This document shows positions 38,829 through 47,270 of a DNA stretch of 64,000 bases, piece after piece. This DNA is from Aliiroseovarius sp. S1339 (GTDB lineage: Bacteria; Pseudomonadota; Alphaproteobacteria; Rhodobacterales; Rhodobacteraceae), in contig NZ_JALPQG010000012.1 of NCBI RefSeq assembly GCF_023195695.1, positions 1 through 64,000 on the forward strand, written 5' to 3'. Numbering within the stretch: the stretch's first letter is position 1; each line of letters starts with the position of its first letter. The notes under the pieces were generated by a model, which saw only the letters and a list, made by a program, of their open reading frames with translations, was not told the DNA's origin and did no database searches. Both the position numbers and the translations under genes were made by a program.

Positions 38829-40628
38829 ATGACTGACCTTAAACATATCCGCAATTTCTCGATCGTCGCGCATATCGACCACGGGAAATCCACGCTTGCT
38901 GACCGACTGATTCAGGAAACGAACACCGTTTCTTTGCGGGACATGAAAGAGCAGATGCTCGACAGTATGGATATCGAGCGGGAACGCGGGATCACCATCA
39001 AGGCGAACACCGTTCGGATCGAATACAAGGCGGATGATGGCGAGACATATATCCTCAACCTGATCGACACCCCGGGCCACGTGGATTTCGCTTATGAGGT
39101 TAGCCGCTCGATGCGCGCGGTCGAAGGCTCGCTGCTCGTTGTGGACTCGACCCAAGGGGTTGAGGCGCAGACGCTGGCCAATGTGTATCAGGCCATCGAC
39201 GCGGATCACGAGATTGTGCCGATCCTGAACAAGATCGACCTGCCGGCGTCCGACTGTGACCGCGTGGCCGAACAGATCGAGGATGTGATCGGTATCGACG
39301 CCTCGGGCGCCATTCAGGTATCGGCCAAGACGGGACAGGGCATCCATGAAACGCTGGAGGCTATTGTCCAGCACCTGCCCGCCCCAAAGGGCAATGCCGA
39401 CGCGCCGCTGAAGGCGATGCTGGTGGACAGCTGGTATGACTCGTACTTGGGTGTGATCGTTCTGATCCGCGTGATCGACGGCAAGCTGAAAAAGGGCGAG
39501 CGTATTCGCATGATCTCGACCAACGCCGTTTATCCGGTGGATCGGATCGGCGTGTTCACCCCCCAGATGGTTCCGATTGACGAGCTGGGGCCGGGCGAAA
39601 TCGGCTTCCTGACCGCCTCGATCAAGCAGGTGCGCGACACGCGGGTTGGCGACACGATCACCCACGAGAAGAAGGGCACCACCGATGCGTTGCCGGGCTT
39701 CAAACCCGCGCAGCCCGTGGTGTTCTGTGGCCTGTTCCCCGTTGATGCGGCCGAATTTGAAGACCTGCGCGACAGCATCGAAAAGCTGGCCCTGAACGAC
39801 GCGTCTTTCAGCTATGAAATGGAGACTTCGGCCGCGCTGGGCTTTGGCTTCCGCTGTGGCTTCCTTGGCCTTCTGCACCTTGAGGTGATCCGCGACCGGA
39901 TTGAACGCGAATATAACATTGATCTGATCACCACCGCGCCCAGCGTGATCTATCACATCTTCATGCGCGACGGCACGCAGTTCGAACTGCACAATCCCGC
40001 CGACATGCCCGACCTGTCAACGGTTGATCACCTGGAAGAGCCGCGCATCAAGGCGACGATCCTTGTGCCCGACGAATACCTTGGCGACGTGCTGAAACTG
40101 TGTCAGGACCGCCGGGGCATCCAGCTGGACCTGACCTATGCCGGGTCGCGCGCGATGGTTGTCTATGACCTCCCGCTGAATGAAGTTGTGTTCGACTTCT
40201 ATGATCGTCTGAAATCCGTAACAAAGGGTTACGCATCGTTTGATTATCAAATGCTGGGCTATCGCGAGGACAATCTGGTCAAGATGTCGATCCTTGTGAA
40301 TGACGAACCCGTCGACGCGCTGTCCACCATGGTTCACCGCGACCGCGCCGAAATGCGTGGCCGCGCGATGGTTGAAAAACTGAAAGACCTGATCCCCCGC
40401 CACATGTTCAAAATCCCGATCCAAGCGGCGATTGGCGGCAAGGTCATCGCGCGCGAGACGCTGTCCGCCCTGCGCAAAGACGTGACCGCGAAATGTTACG
40501 GCGGCGACGCGACCCGGAAGAAGAAACTGCTGGAGAAGCAGAAGGCCGGTAAGAAGAAAATGCGCCAGTTCGGGAAAGTGGATATCCCGCAGGAAGCGTT
40601 TATCAGTGCGCTTAAGATGGACGACTAA
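38829..40628 (+). CDS. lepA: elongation factor 4 (LepA)
   Basis: Translational GTPase, 599 aa. G1 AHIDHGKST near residues 13-21, G2 region [12 protein letters not shown]3 DTPGHVDF, G4 NKIDLP. The LepA-specific C-terminal domain ends with [21 protein letters not shown]. Start [10 protein letters not shown] at 38829; the extra 13 codons upstream are not conserved-looking. A single gene between the Lrp regulator and the AT-rich orphan gene. Confidence 0.97.
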   Translation: MTDLKHIRNFSIVAHIDHGKSTLADRLIQETNTVSLRDMKEQMLDSMDIERERGITIKANTVRIEYKADDGETYILNLIDTPGHVDFAYEVSRSMRAVEGSLLVVDSTQGVEAQTLANVYQAIDADHEIVPILNKIDLPASDCDRVAEQIEDVIGIDASGAIQVSAKTGQGIHETLEAIVQHLPAPKGNADAPLKAMLVDSWYDSYLGVIVLIRVIDGKLKKGERIRMISTNAVYPVDRIGVFTPQMVPIDELGPGEIGFLTASIKQVRDTRVGDTITHEKKGTTDALPGFKPAQPVVFCGLFPVDAAEFEDLRDSIEKLALNDASFSYEMETSAALGFGFRCGFLGLLHLEVIRDRIEREYNIDLITTAPSVIYHIFMRDGTQFELHNPADMPDLSTVDHLEEPRIKATILVPDEYLGDVLKLCQDRRGIQLDLTYAGSRAMVVYDLPLNEVVFDFYDRLKSVTKGYASFDYQMLGYREDNLVKMSILVNDEPVDALSTMVHRDRAEMRGRAMVEKLKDLIPRHMFKIPIQAAIGGKVIARETLSALRKDVTAKCYGGDATRKKKLLEKQKAGKKKMRQFGKVDIPQEAFISALKMDD

Positions 40629-40919
40629 GAGTCGGCCAGCTTATGCGCGCAGTGCGCGGCAGCGAATTGCGAAGCAAATCGCGTGCGCACCCCGTGCATG
40701 CTTTTTGACAGCGCCAGCAAAAACGGGTTTGATTTCTTCCGACTATTGGTACCGCGCTATACCGTTCAAATTGGTTGCTCTGTTTAGCCGGCTCGTCCTC
40801 GAACATGCTTCATGTTGTGCAGAGCTAACACAACATTGGGTAATTCTTAACGAGGCTGCTTAAGAGCGGTTGCGAAATCTCCTTATTGGTGTTTCCATCA
40901 ACCAAAACGAGATTAATTG
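40629..40919. other. AT-shifting intergenic stretch before the orphan gene
   Basis: 291 bases between lepA and the AT-rich gene. The first half is GC-rich; composition drops toward AT from about 40800, consistent with a junction with foreign DNA. An ATG at 40698 opens a 30-codon frame (MLFDSASKNGFDFF) ending at TAG with no ribosome binding site, so it is not called. No direct repeat or attachment site is apparent by eye. Confidence 0.4.
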
Positions 40920-41957
40920 ATGGAAAAAGTATTTCTAAAGTTTGATGGCCGTGAGGCATCGCAAGGACGCTTACATTACTACGAATATACAAGATCTCAG
41001 TACGCAACTGCGCGCTTCATATCGACAGTTGAGCATTTCCGAAGAACGCAAAAAGTTGCACAACGGATAACCCGTTCAGTGGCGGTTGAGATTTTGGTTG
41101 AAACACCCAAAGAGGGCTCGTTTCTCGAAGTGCTGTTCATAAAAGCGCAAGAAACTGCGGCGTCAGCAATAGCCGCGCCTCTGGGACCCCTAATATCTTT
41201 CGTTTGGAGTACTATCCTCCCGCGGTCGGAAAAAACGGATTCTGACCTAATCGAGATGGCGAGAATCCAACTAGCTACAGAGAAAGAAAGAACTAAGCAG
41301 GGTTTTCAAGAATCTGAACGAATGAATGCCTTACAAAATATTATTGAGAGTCAGAGTGCCACAACTCTCCAAGCATTGACGCTTCTCCAAAACACTCTTC
41401 CAGAGAATGCTGCATATGGTCGGGCCAATCTAGATTCCTCGAGACTGTCGGAAATTAACTCCGAAATGCAGCAAGAACATGAAAATCAAAAACTGCTCCT
41501 TCCGCATAAAGCAGCTTTTCAAAATATCGATTCTGACGCTCTTGCCCAACTTACCAGCCGTATCAGGCCGATGGTCCCGGAAATGGCGCTACCTCTGAAG
41601 AAAAGTGCTAATACATTGTCGATTGGGGGTGATAACGAAAGCAAGCCGTATGTGCTGCTAAACCCAACCAATGTTGCAGAGATCACAGAAAAATCGCTGG
41701 ACGATGAGGTTACAGAACTCGAGATTCATGTCAGAAGTTATGATCGTGATAGAGGGATCGGTAAAGTGACCTCTCCGGAGCTTAAAAGACAACTTAACTT
41801 CGCAGTACCTCCGGCCAAACAATTTGCGCTACTGGAAAACATCCTTGAGTCGATGGCCGTTGACAAAGCATTGCTGGAATGCCGGACCTATCGGGATAAG
41901 AGTGGGGAAATCTCATCACTGTTGTTGGTAGATATTTCGCCCATTTACGGTAGATAG
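40920..41957 (+). CDS. AT-rich orphan gene, protein of unknown function
   Basis: 345 aa, start MEKVFLKFDG. Base composition and codon use (AAA, AGA, TTA, ATA frequent) differ clearly from every neighbour. I see four parts: an N-terminal alpha/beta-looking domain (1-75) containing TPKEGSF at about 62-68; a hydrophobic segment (79-100, possible membrane helix); a long helical, charged linker (105-205); and a C-terminal beta-rich domain (about 250-345, HVRSYDRDRGIGKV, then SSLLLVDI). A GSF motif after a first domain recalls uncharacterised accessory-island proteins, but I cannot place it in a named family. Followed directly by a palindromic repeat. Confidence 0.75.
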   Translation: MEKVFLKFDGREASQGRLHYYEYTRSQYATARFISTVEHFRRTQKVAQRITRSVAVEILVETPKEGSFLEVLFIKAQETAASAIAAPLGPLISFVWSTILPRSEKTDSDLIEMARIQLATEKERTKQGFQESERMNALQNIIESQSATTLQALTLLQNTLPENAAYGRANLDSSRLSEINSEMQQEHENQKLLLPHKAAFQNIDSDALAQLTSRIRPMVPEMALPLKKSANTLSIGGDNESKPYVLLNPTNVAEITEKSLDDEVTELEIHVRSYDRDRGIGKVTSPELKRQLNFAVPPAKQFALLENILESMAVDKALLECRTYRDKSGEISSLLLVDISPIYGR

Positions 41958-41995
41958 CTTTTTTGTAAGCTAAGATTGCTTTGTTTGGCCCCGCA

Positions 41996-42060
41996 CGGGC
42001 AGCGCCCGACCCTCCCCACGGGAGGGCGCTTAGCACCCACGCAGGGTCAGGCGCCGCCCT
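41996..42060. repeat. intergenic palindromic repeat after the orphan gene
   Basis: Back-to-back stems: CGGGC-AGC-GCCCG (41996-42008), CCCTCCC-CAC-GGGAGGG (42010-42026), and an outer pairing of GACCCT (42008-42013) with AGGGTC (42044-42049) as an alternative fold. Similar sequences occur between many genes of Rhodobacteraceae. It marks the boundary of the AT-rich gene and may also act as its transcription end. Confidence 0.6.
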
Positions 42061-42156
42061 CTGAAACGACGCACCCAAAGTTCGGCGTGACTCCCACTCC
42101 CCTTCCCCTCCTCTCCATAGCTCCGTATACGGACACCACCCAACCCCGGAGCCTCC

Positions 42157-42663
42157 ATGACCTGCCCCCTCTGCGCCTCAGATGCCCCTCTATCATCCTT
42201 CCCTGTCCCCGGCGGACCCGAGGGCGCGTCCGTGGACATTTGCGCCACCTGTGCCGCTCAGATCGACGGCACGCCCGAGGAGACCCATTGGCGGGGGCTT
42301 GCGTCCTCGATGTGGTCCGAGGATGTGGCGGTTCAGGTGGTGTCTGTGCGGATGTTGAAGCGGATTGCCGCGCCTTGGGCGCAGGATTTGCTGGATCAGG
42401 TGTATCTGGACGAGGACACGCAGGCGTGGGTCGACAATCAGGCCGCCGCGTCCCAGCACAAGGATGCCAACGGGGCGGTGCTGAACCAAGGTGACAACGT
42501 GGTGTTGATCAAGGACCTGCCCGTGAAGGGCGCGGGGTTCACGGCGAAACGCGGCACTCCGGTGCGGGGGATCAGCCTTGTGGCCGACAACCCCGAGCAT
42601 ATCGAGGGTCGCGTTGAAGGGCAGCGCATTGTCATACTGACGCAGTTCGTGAAGAAGAAGTAG
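42157..42663 (+). CDS. PhnA/YjdM-like protein
   Basis: 168-aa protein with an N-terminal zinc-ribbon (CPLC at 3-6 and CATC at about 29-32) and a C-terminal SH3-like PhnA domain (NGAVLNQGDNVVLIKDLPVKG in part). The family is historically called alkylphosphonate utilisation protein, but a direct role in phosphonate use is not supported; no phn genes are near. A basic end (KKK) closes the protein. Confidence 0.88.
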   Translation: MTCPLCASDAPLSSFPVPGGPEGASVDICATCAAQIDGTPEETHWRGLASSMWSEDVAVQVVSVRMLKRIAAPWAQDLLDQVYLDEDTQAWVDNQAAASQHKDANGAVLNQGDNVVLIKDLPVKGAGFTAKRGTPVRGISLVADNPEHIEGRVEGQRIVILTQFVKKK

Positions 42664-42706
42664 GCAGGGCAGGGTCGGTCGGCTATGTCGCCGGGCAAGG
42701 AGGCCC

Positions 42707-42904
42707 ATGATGCGTTCACCGCTTTTCAAGATCGTCATGACATTTTACGGGATCATCGGGTCCACGCTGGCCTCGGTTCTGGTGGTGGTCGCGCTGGTCA
42801 ACGGCGTGTCGGGCCTGTGGCCTTTGCTGGGCGCGGCGGGCGTCGGGTTCGTGGTCGGGCTGCCGGTGAGCTACTTTGTCGCAAAGGCAATGATCGGCGA
42901 CTGA
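42707..42904 (+). CDS. small two-helix membrane protein (first of two paralogues)
   Basis: 65 aa with two membrane segments (about 10-32 and 38-58) and end SYFVAKAMIGD. The second half GLPVSYFVAKAMIG resembles ALPVSWIVAKQING of the next gene. Function unknown. AAGGAGG lies just before the ATG at 42707 or 42710. Confidence 0.7.
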   Translation: MMRSPLFKIVMTFYGIIGSTLASVLVVVALVNGVSGLWPLLGAAGVGFVVGLPVSYFVAKAMIGD

Positions 42905-42978
42905 TCCAGATCAAAGAGGCGCGGCGGTGCCCGGTCCACAACACGTGCGTGTTCGCGAATATATCTAAGGAGAACGCC

Positions 42979-43158
42979 ATGTTCCGTCTCGCCGCCGTCA
43001 TCTATATCCTGCTCAGTGCAACGCTCGCCGGGATATTCATTGTCGCCGCCCTGACCGTCGGTATGGATACCGCGCAGCCGATCATCTACGCCGCCGTCGC
43101 GGGTTTTGCCGTGGCATTGCCGGTTTCGTGGATCGTGGCCAAGCAGATCAACGGCTGA
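42979..43158 (+). CDS. small two-helix membrane protein (second of two paralogues)
   Basis: 59 aa, start MFRLAAVIYILLSATLAGIF, with two membrane segments. AAGGAG lies 7 bases before the ATG. Length, topology and the ending LPVS.VAK..NG match the preceding gene, so it looks like a tandem duplication. Similar 60-aa proteins occur in other Rhodobacteraceae and have no defined function. Confidence 0.72.
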   Translation: MFRLAAVIYILLSATLAGIFIVAALTVGMDTAQPIIYAAVAGFAVALPVSWIVAKQING

Positions 43159-43213
43159 TCGGTCGATTTTCGGTTGAAACGGAAGGCGCGCCGGGGGTAA
43201 GGCTCTGGTGTGC

Positions 43214-43290
43214 GGTCCCATAGCTCAACTGGATAGAGCATCTGCCTTCTAAGCAGAGGGTTGCAGGTTCGAGTCCTGCTGGGATCGCCA
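43214..43290 (+). tRNA. tRNA-Arg (anticodon TCT)
   Basis: Cloverleaf read directly: acceptor GGTCCCA (43214-43220) pairs with TGGGATC near the 3' end (one G-T wobble); anticodon arm TCTGC-CTTCTAA-GCAGA gives anticodon TCT, decoding AGA; T-arm GCAGG-TTCGAGT-CCTGC; encoded CCA at 43288-43290. Total 77 nt including CCA. Confidence 0.97.
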
Positions 43291-43457
43291 TTTCATTTTT
43301 TCGAAACCGGACCTGCGTCTGAAGCGTCGTATATCGACAGCAGCAAGGGTTGAATTCGGGGCACGGCGCCTATTCACATCGCGCACCCTAGACGCTGCAT
43401 TGTGAGCGTTTCGACGTACTGCAAAGTAGGATCACATGGCGTTCCAAAGACACGTGC

Positions 43458-44324
43458 TTAATCCGCGGTGGCGCCCAACAGCGTGGCACTTTGATCAGCC
43501 AGGAACTCTCCAAGCCGTTTGCGAACTGCGCGCAGTTGCTGTGTTTCAATCGTATCGACATGGCGCGCCATCCAAAGTGGCACGGACATATGAGGCATGG
43601 CTTTGTGCAGTCTTATCAATCGCTTTTCGCGGTCACCGATGAAGCAAGGAAGCACAGCGATGCCGCCGCCGAGTGCCGCCATTTCGCGCAATGTCAGGAA
43701 GCTGTCGCAGGCTGTTGAGAAATGATCGGGGCTCACGTTGTCGCCCATCCACTTCGCGGCAATAGATCGCGACAGGGCCCCTGTCATCACGAACCATTCG
43801 GTCTCATTTTCGTGTTTGGCATAGGCCGCAAAGCCAAGCTCGGCGACGGCTGTGCCCACCAAGTCGTCTGACAAAGCGACTGACGGACGCACCACAATAT
43901 GGGCTTGCTCGCGTATAAGATCCAAATGTGCGTTGCTGCTCAGAAGCGTCACACTCAGGTTCCGGTCACCCGCCGATATGTCCTTCGCAAATTGCGACAG
44001 AACTGCAGCGCAGAGTGTATCTGTCGATGTGATCCTGATTGTGCCCGAAAACCCCTGCCGGCCCCCGCTTGCCAATCGGCTGACCTCACGGATTGCGACC
44101 TCGGCGTCTTGTGCTGCGCGGATAACGTGCACGCGATCGGGCATGAGCTGATAGCCCCGCGCTGTTCGCTCAAAAACCGCGGCGCCGTGGCGTTCTTCAA
44201 ATGCCGCAACGTGGCGCAGCACGGTCGCGTGGTTTACGCCCAAGTGTTTCGCGGCCTGCAAAACCGATCCGGTTTCGGCTACGGTCAGGACATATCGCAG
44301 GTCATCCCAATTTTCGTTGTGCAT
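43458..44324 (-). CDS. LysR-family transcriptional regulator
   Basis: 288 aa. Winged helix at residues 1-65 (NWDDLRYVLTVAETGSVLQA then GVNHATVLRHVAAFEER), followed by a LysR substrate-binding domain. Divergent from the cytochrome c' pair, which it probably controls. The 101-bp gap holds a direct repeat (CTGTTACC at 44356-44363 and CAGTTACC at 44375-44382). Confidence 0.9.
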   Translation of the reverse strand: MHNENWDDLRYVLTVAETGSVLQAAKHLGVNHATVLRHVAAFEERHGAAVFERTARGYQLMPDRVHVIRAAQDAEVAIREVSRLASGGRQGFSGTIRITSTDTLCAAVLSQFAKDISAGDRNLSVTLLSSNAHLDLIREQAHIVVRPSVALSDDLVGTAVAELGFAAYAKHENETEWFVMTGALSRSIAAKWMGDNVSPDHFSTACDSFLTLREMAALGGGIAVLPCFIGDREKRLIRLHKAMPHMSVPLWMARHVDTIETQQLRAVRKRLGEFLADQSATLLGATAD

Positions 44325-44355
44325 ATTTTCGCAGTCTATTTCGCTATATTGCGCA

Positions 44356-44382
44356 CTGTTACCATATTTTCGAACAGTTACC
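44356..44382. promoter_or_regulatory. direct repeat in LysR/cytochrome intergenic region
   Basis: CTGTTACC (44356-44363) and CAGTTACC (44375-44382) lie 19 bases apart, about two helical turns, between the divergent LysR and cytochrome genes. Two in-phase copies suit a dimeric or tetrameric activator. Confidence 0.4.
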
Positions 44383-44425
44383 CTTTAGGCAATAAAATTC
44401 GAAACGCGCAACAAGGAGGATTGAG

Positions 44426-44905
44426 ATGCGGAACTATATGTTGGCGGGCTTCGCCGTTGGGGTTTTATCGATTGGTACGCTGGCCCTAGCGGACGGACAT
44501 ATCACCGAAAAACAGCTCGAGTCTGCGACCAAAGCGCGCCAAGCTCAAATGCAGCTCTACTCATTCAATCTTGGGACACTTGGTGCCATGGCGAAGGAAG
44601 AGGTTGCCTATGACAGCGCATCAGCCCAAACCGCAGCCGATAATCTGGCGACGTTGACCAGCCTGTCACAAGCGGGTTATTGGCTTCCCGGCAGCGATAA
44701 CGAGAGCATGGAAAAAACACGTGCGCTTCCTGCGATATGGGCCGACGGCAGCGAAGTTGGCGCAAAGGGAAAGGACTTTGTTGATGCTGTTATGGCAATG
44801 CAAGCTGCGGCCGGAACAGATATTGATGCCCTCAAGGCCGCAATGGGACCATTGGGTGCAGCCTGCAGCGCATGTCACAAGGATTATCGTCAGTCGGACG
44901 ACTAG
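44426..44905 (+). CDS. class II cytochrome c (cytochrome c'/c556 type)
   Basis: 159-aa periplasmic haem protein: signal peptide (MRNYMLAGFAVGVLSIGTLA, cleavage near LADG), four-helix body, and a single C-terminal haem motif CSACH (about residues 148-152). The Met in KARQAQMQLYSF sits where c556-type proteins have their axial Met. Preceded by AAGGAGG. It ends at the base before the next gene opens, so it is co-transcribed with the dihaem cytochrome. Confidence 0.88.
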   Translation: MRNYMLAGFAVGVLSIGTLALADGHITEKQLESATKARQAQMQLYSFNLGTLGAMAKEEVAYDSASAQTAADNLATLTSLSQAGYWLPGSDNESMEKTRALPAIWADGSEVGAKGKDFVDAVMAMQAAAGTDIDALKAAMGPLGAACSACHKDYRQSDD

Positions 44906-44917
44906 GTGCACGCGTCC

Positions 44918-45814
44918 ATGCGGAAGCTTTCGATGAAACGTTGGGCTTTCGGGCTACTGCTATTCGGGGGCGTGTTGTGTGCCGTGGGTCTGTTTGTCAC
45001 ACGGCCACAGCAGCTGCCAGCAGATGCATTGGCTGGCATCACCCCAGATGCCGCCAATGGCGCGTTGGTCTTCGCGGCCATGGGGTGCGCAAGTTGTCAT
45101 ATGGCGCCGGAGTCCGAGGACCAAACGCGGCTGAGCGGCGGTAAATCGTTCAAGACCGATTTTGGGACATTTTATGCGCCTAACATTTCGACTGATGTCG
45201 CACTGGGTATCGGCGGGTGGACCGATTTGGAAATCGCGAATGCGATCATGAAGGGCACCTCACCCAACGCACAGCACTATTTTCCTGTATTTCCTTACGG
45301 CTCCTATGTGCGTGCCGACCTTGCAGATGTAGTCGATCTTATTGCGCATTTGCGCAGTTTGCCCCCCGATCAAACGCCCAGCCTGCCGCACGACGTGGCC
45401 TTTCCGTTCAACATCCGCGCCAGCTTGGGCGGGTGGAAAATGCTCTTTTTGCGTCCAAGTTGGGTTGTGACCGGCACGCTAACGACCGAGGAAACGCGGG
45501 GGCGCGAACTGGTCGAGGCATTGGGCCATTGCGGCGAATGCCATACGCCGCGCAACGCGCTGGGCGGCATGAAGTGGGACGCGTGGCTTGCTGGTGCCTC
45601 CATTCCAGGCAGCAAGGGGCGGACGCCCGATATTCGGGCCGAAACGCTGCAATGGTCCGCCAACGACATCGTGGCCTATCTGAAAACCGGCCTGACACCA
45701 GACTACGACTCCGCCGGGGGCGAGATGGTCGAAGTCATCGCAAATACCAGCCAATTGCCCGAAAGCGATTTGAAAGCGATCGCCGCCTATCTGCTTTTGG
45801 CCCCGAAAAACTGA
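44918..45814 (+). CDS. dihaem c-type cytochrome, membrane-anchored
   Basis: 298 aa. An uncleaved N-terminal hydrophobic segment (about 9-28) anchors it in the membrane. Two haem sites: CASCH at 57-61 and CGECH at 205-209. PNISTDVALGIGGWTDLEI after the first haem is typical of cytochrome subunits of membrane-bound alcohol, aldehyde or gluconate dehydrogenases. No dehydrogenase subunit is adjacent, so the electron donor is unknown. An in-frame GTG (44906) is possible, but ATG 44918 is preferred. Confidence 0.88.
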   Translation: MRKLSMKRWAFGLLLFGGVLCAVGLFVTRPQQLPADALAGITPDAANGALVFAAMGCASCHMAPESEDQTRLSGGKSFKTDFGTFYAPNISTDVALGIGGWTDLEIANAIMKGTSPNAQHYFPVFPYGSYVRADLADVVDLIAHLRSLPPDQTPSLPHDVAFPFNIRASLGGWKMLFLRPSWVVTGTLTTEETRGRELVEALGHCGECHTPRNALGGMKWDAWLAGASIPGSKGRTPDIRAETLQWSANDIVAYLKTGLTPDYDSAGGEMVEVIANTSQLPESDLKAIAAYLLLAPKN

Positions 45815-46075
45815 GAAATGAGATAAGAGACGGCGTTTGATGCAACGAGCCTTATGTATGCGTTGCATAAGGCACTTGCCGCGTTCTGATCGTTCTTACC
45901 AATAGGCAAGGTTGAGGCGGTGGCCGCGCCGATGATTGGCCGCAGTCACCGACCGATCAATGAACAGCGGCACGATCGGGTGCCCAACGTGGCGCATGCA
46001 CTTTAGATTACTCCATCACTGATCGCGCTGGGCAGTGTTCGCAGAGGCAATGACGCCTCACCCTTTTTGACGCGG
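45815..46075. other. intergenic region with hairpin and possible gene remnant
   Basis: Contains a perfect 8-bp inverted repeat GCCTTATG/CATAAGGC (45849-45856, 45866-45873) that competes with TGCAACG/CGTTGCA (45841-45847, 45861-45867). Minus-strand positions 45896-46015 hold a 35-40 codon frame ending at TAA (includes MRHVGHPIVPLFIDRSVTAA), which could be the tail of a lost gene. Further on, GAGGC-AATGAC-GCCTC (46044-46059) precedes CCCTTTTT and could end plus-strand transcription. Confidence 0.4.
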
Positions 46076-46915
46076 CTATTTGCGAGCCAACGCTTGTTGC
46101 GCCTTAATCTGTTCCATCGTAGCAATCACGATCTCGATGCGCTTTTCATCGGCTGGATGGGTTCCCCAGAAAGACAGTTGTCCGGCCTTGGAACGCGTGG
46201 CCTCATCACGAGCAAAGAATTTAGCACCCTTTACCGGATCGTATCCTGCCGCAGCAGCAATGCGTGTGCCAATCATGTCGCTTTCAAGTTCATATGTTTG
46301 CGAGAATGCCTTTTGTCCAAACGCTGCCCCAAGTTCGACTGAACGATCTACGTCGTTGGGGTCATAATATGCGCCAACGAATGCTGCCTGAGCGTTTCCG
46401 TAGGCTGTGATTGCCCCCAGAACAAGCGCCCCAGCGATTGCTTGTTGATCCCCCTTGCGGATGTGTTGGCCGATCAGGTGCCCGTACTCGTGGCCCAGAA
46501 TGAAGGCAACTTCATCATCGCTTGTGGCGTCGCGCAATATTGGAAGCGAGAACCGGATCACAGGGTTTTTGTAACCTTTGCCAGCATAGGTAAAATAGGC
46601 GTTCCGTTCTTGCATTTTGCGATCAATCTCAATGCGAACGTTGCAATCAATGTCCTTCCCTTGTGCAAGTTCTGTTTCACACAGTTTTTTAGCGACGGGT
46701 TCTATCCGTCGCGCCACACGGTGGAACCGCGCGGCCCCAGTTTTAGGGCTTGCCAGCTTGCGCGAAGGAGAGGCCTTCGCTTCGGCAAAAAGAGAGTTCG
46801 CGCGGCTTGTCACGTTTTCGCTGACATTCGGCATTTCATATGTTGTGCCGCAGCTCATCAGCAATGCGGTGGAGGCGATAAGGCTGATCAATCGCAAGGG
46901 GGGTGATCTGGACAT
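46076..46915 (-). CDS. M48-family metallopeptidase lipoprotein
   Basis: 279 aa with a lipoprotein signal (lipobox LMSC, acylated cysteine C22). The zinc site HEYGH lies at 142-146 with E143 as catalytic base; the third ligand is likely the Glu in YELESDMIGTRIA. The last part carries SFWGTHPADEKRIE, typical of BepA/YfgC- or LoiP-like outer-membrane quality-control peptidases. It is divergent from the antiporter gene. Confidence 0.9.
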   Translation of the reverse strand: MSRSPPLRLISLIASTALLMSCGTTYEMPNVSENVTSRANSLFAEAKASPSRKLASPKTGAARFHRVARRIEPVAKKLCETELAQGKDIDCNVRIEIDRKMQERNAYFTYAGKGYKNPVIRFSLPILRDATSDDEVAFILGHEYGHLIGQHIRKGDQQAIAGALVLGAITAYGNAQAAFVGAYYDPNDVDRSVELGAAFGQKAFSQTYELESDMIGTRIAAAAGYDPVKGAKFFARDEATRSKAGQLSFWGTHPADEKRIEIVIATMEQIKAQQALARK

Positions 46916-47270
46916 GGCGTTTTCCTTGAATTGGGTTGGTGGCCAGAATTATGTAGTAGGGACACGCAATCTATGCGTGTGGTCGTCAAATGGCATCTGG
47001 CCTTGTGTGTAAAACGCACGACGCGGCAACTCAGCGTTTCTCACTTAGAAACATTAATAAAATCAGTACGTAATACATGATTTTTCGACATAGACGTGGC
47101 GTGGGTTTTTCGACCTGCGTACTCAACTGGTCGCGATAGACCGCCCAGCAACAGCGACATCAGTCGGGCGCGGATTTGCAGGGTCAAGGCATTTGCTTGC
47201 CGCGCGCCCAACGCTGCGAATTTATGTCAGACCTGTTCCCACTTTCGTTTGGTTCAGATATTCCCTTTGC
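46916..47270. other. 355-bp divergent regulatory region
   Basis: No gene. An inverted repeat ACACGCA-ATCTA-TGCGTGT (46962-46980) lies 47 bases before the peptidase start and may be a leader hairpin or operator. A direct repeat TTTTTCGAC occurs at 47081-47089 and 47106-47114. The AT-rich stretch around 47040-47080 is the likeliest place for the divergent promoters, but I cannot assign a convincing -35/-10 pair. Confidence 0.45.

Noticed and set aside
38487-39992. 501-codon minus-strand open frame opposite lepA
   Set aside because: It is a frame shadow of the conserved lepA gene and the end of the Lrp gene, with no family motifs and no start signal.
42157-42663. PhnA-like protein as evidence for phosphonate use
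   Set aside because: The name is historical; no C-P lyase or phosphonatase genes are nearby.
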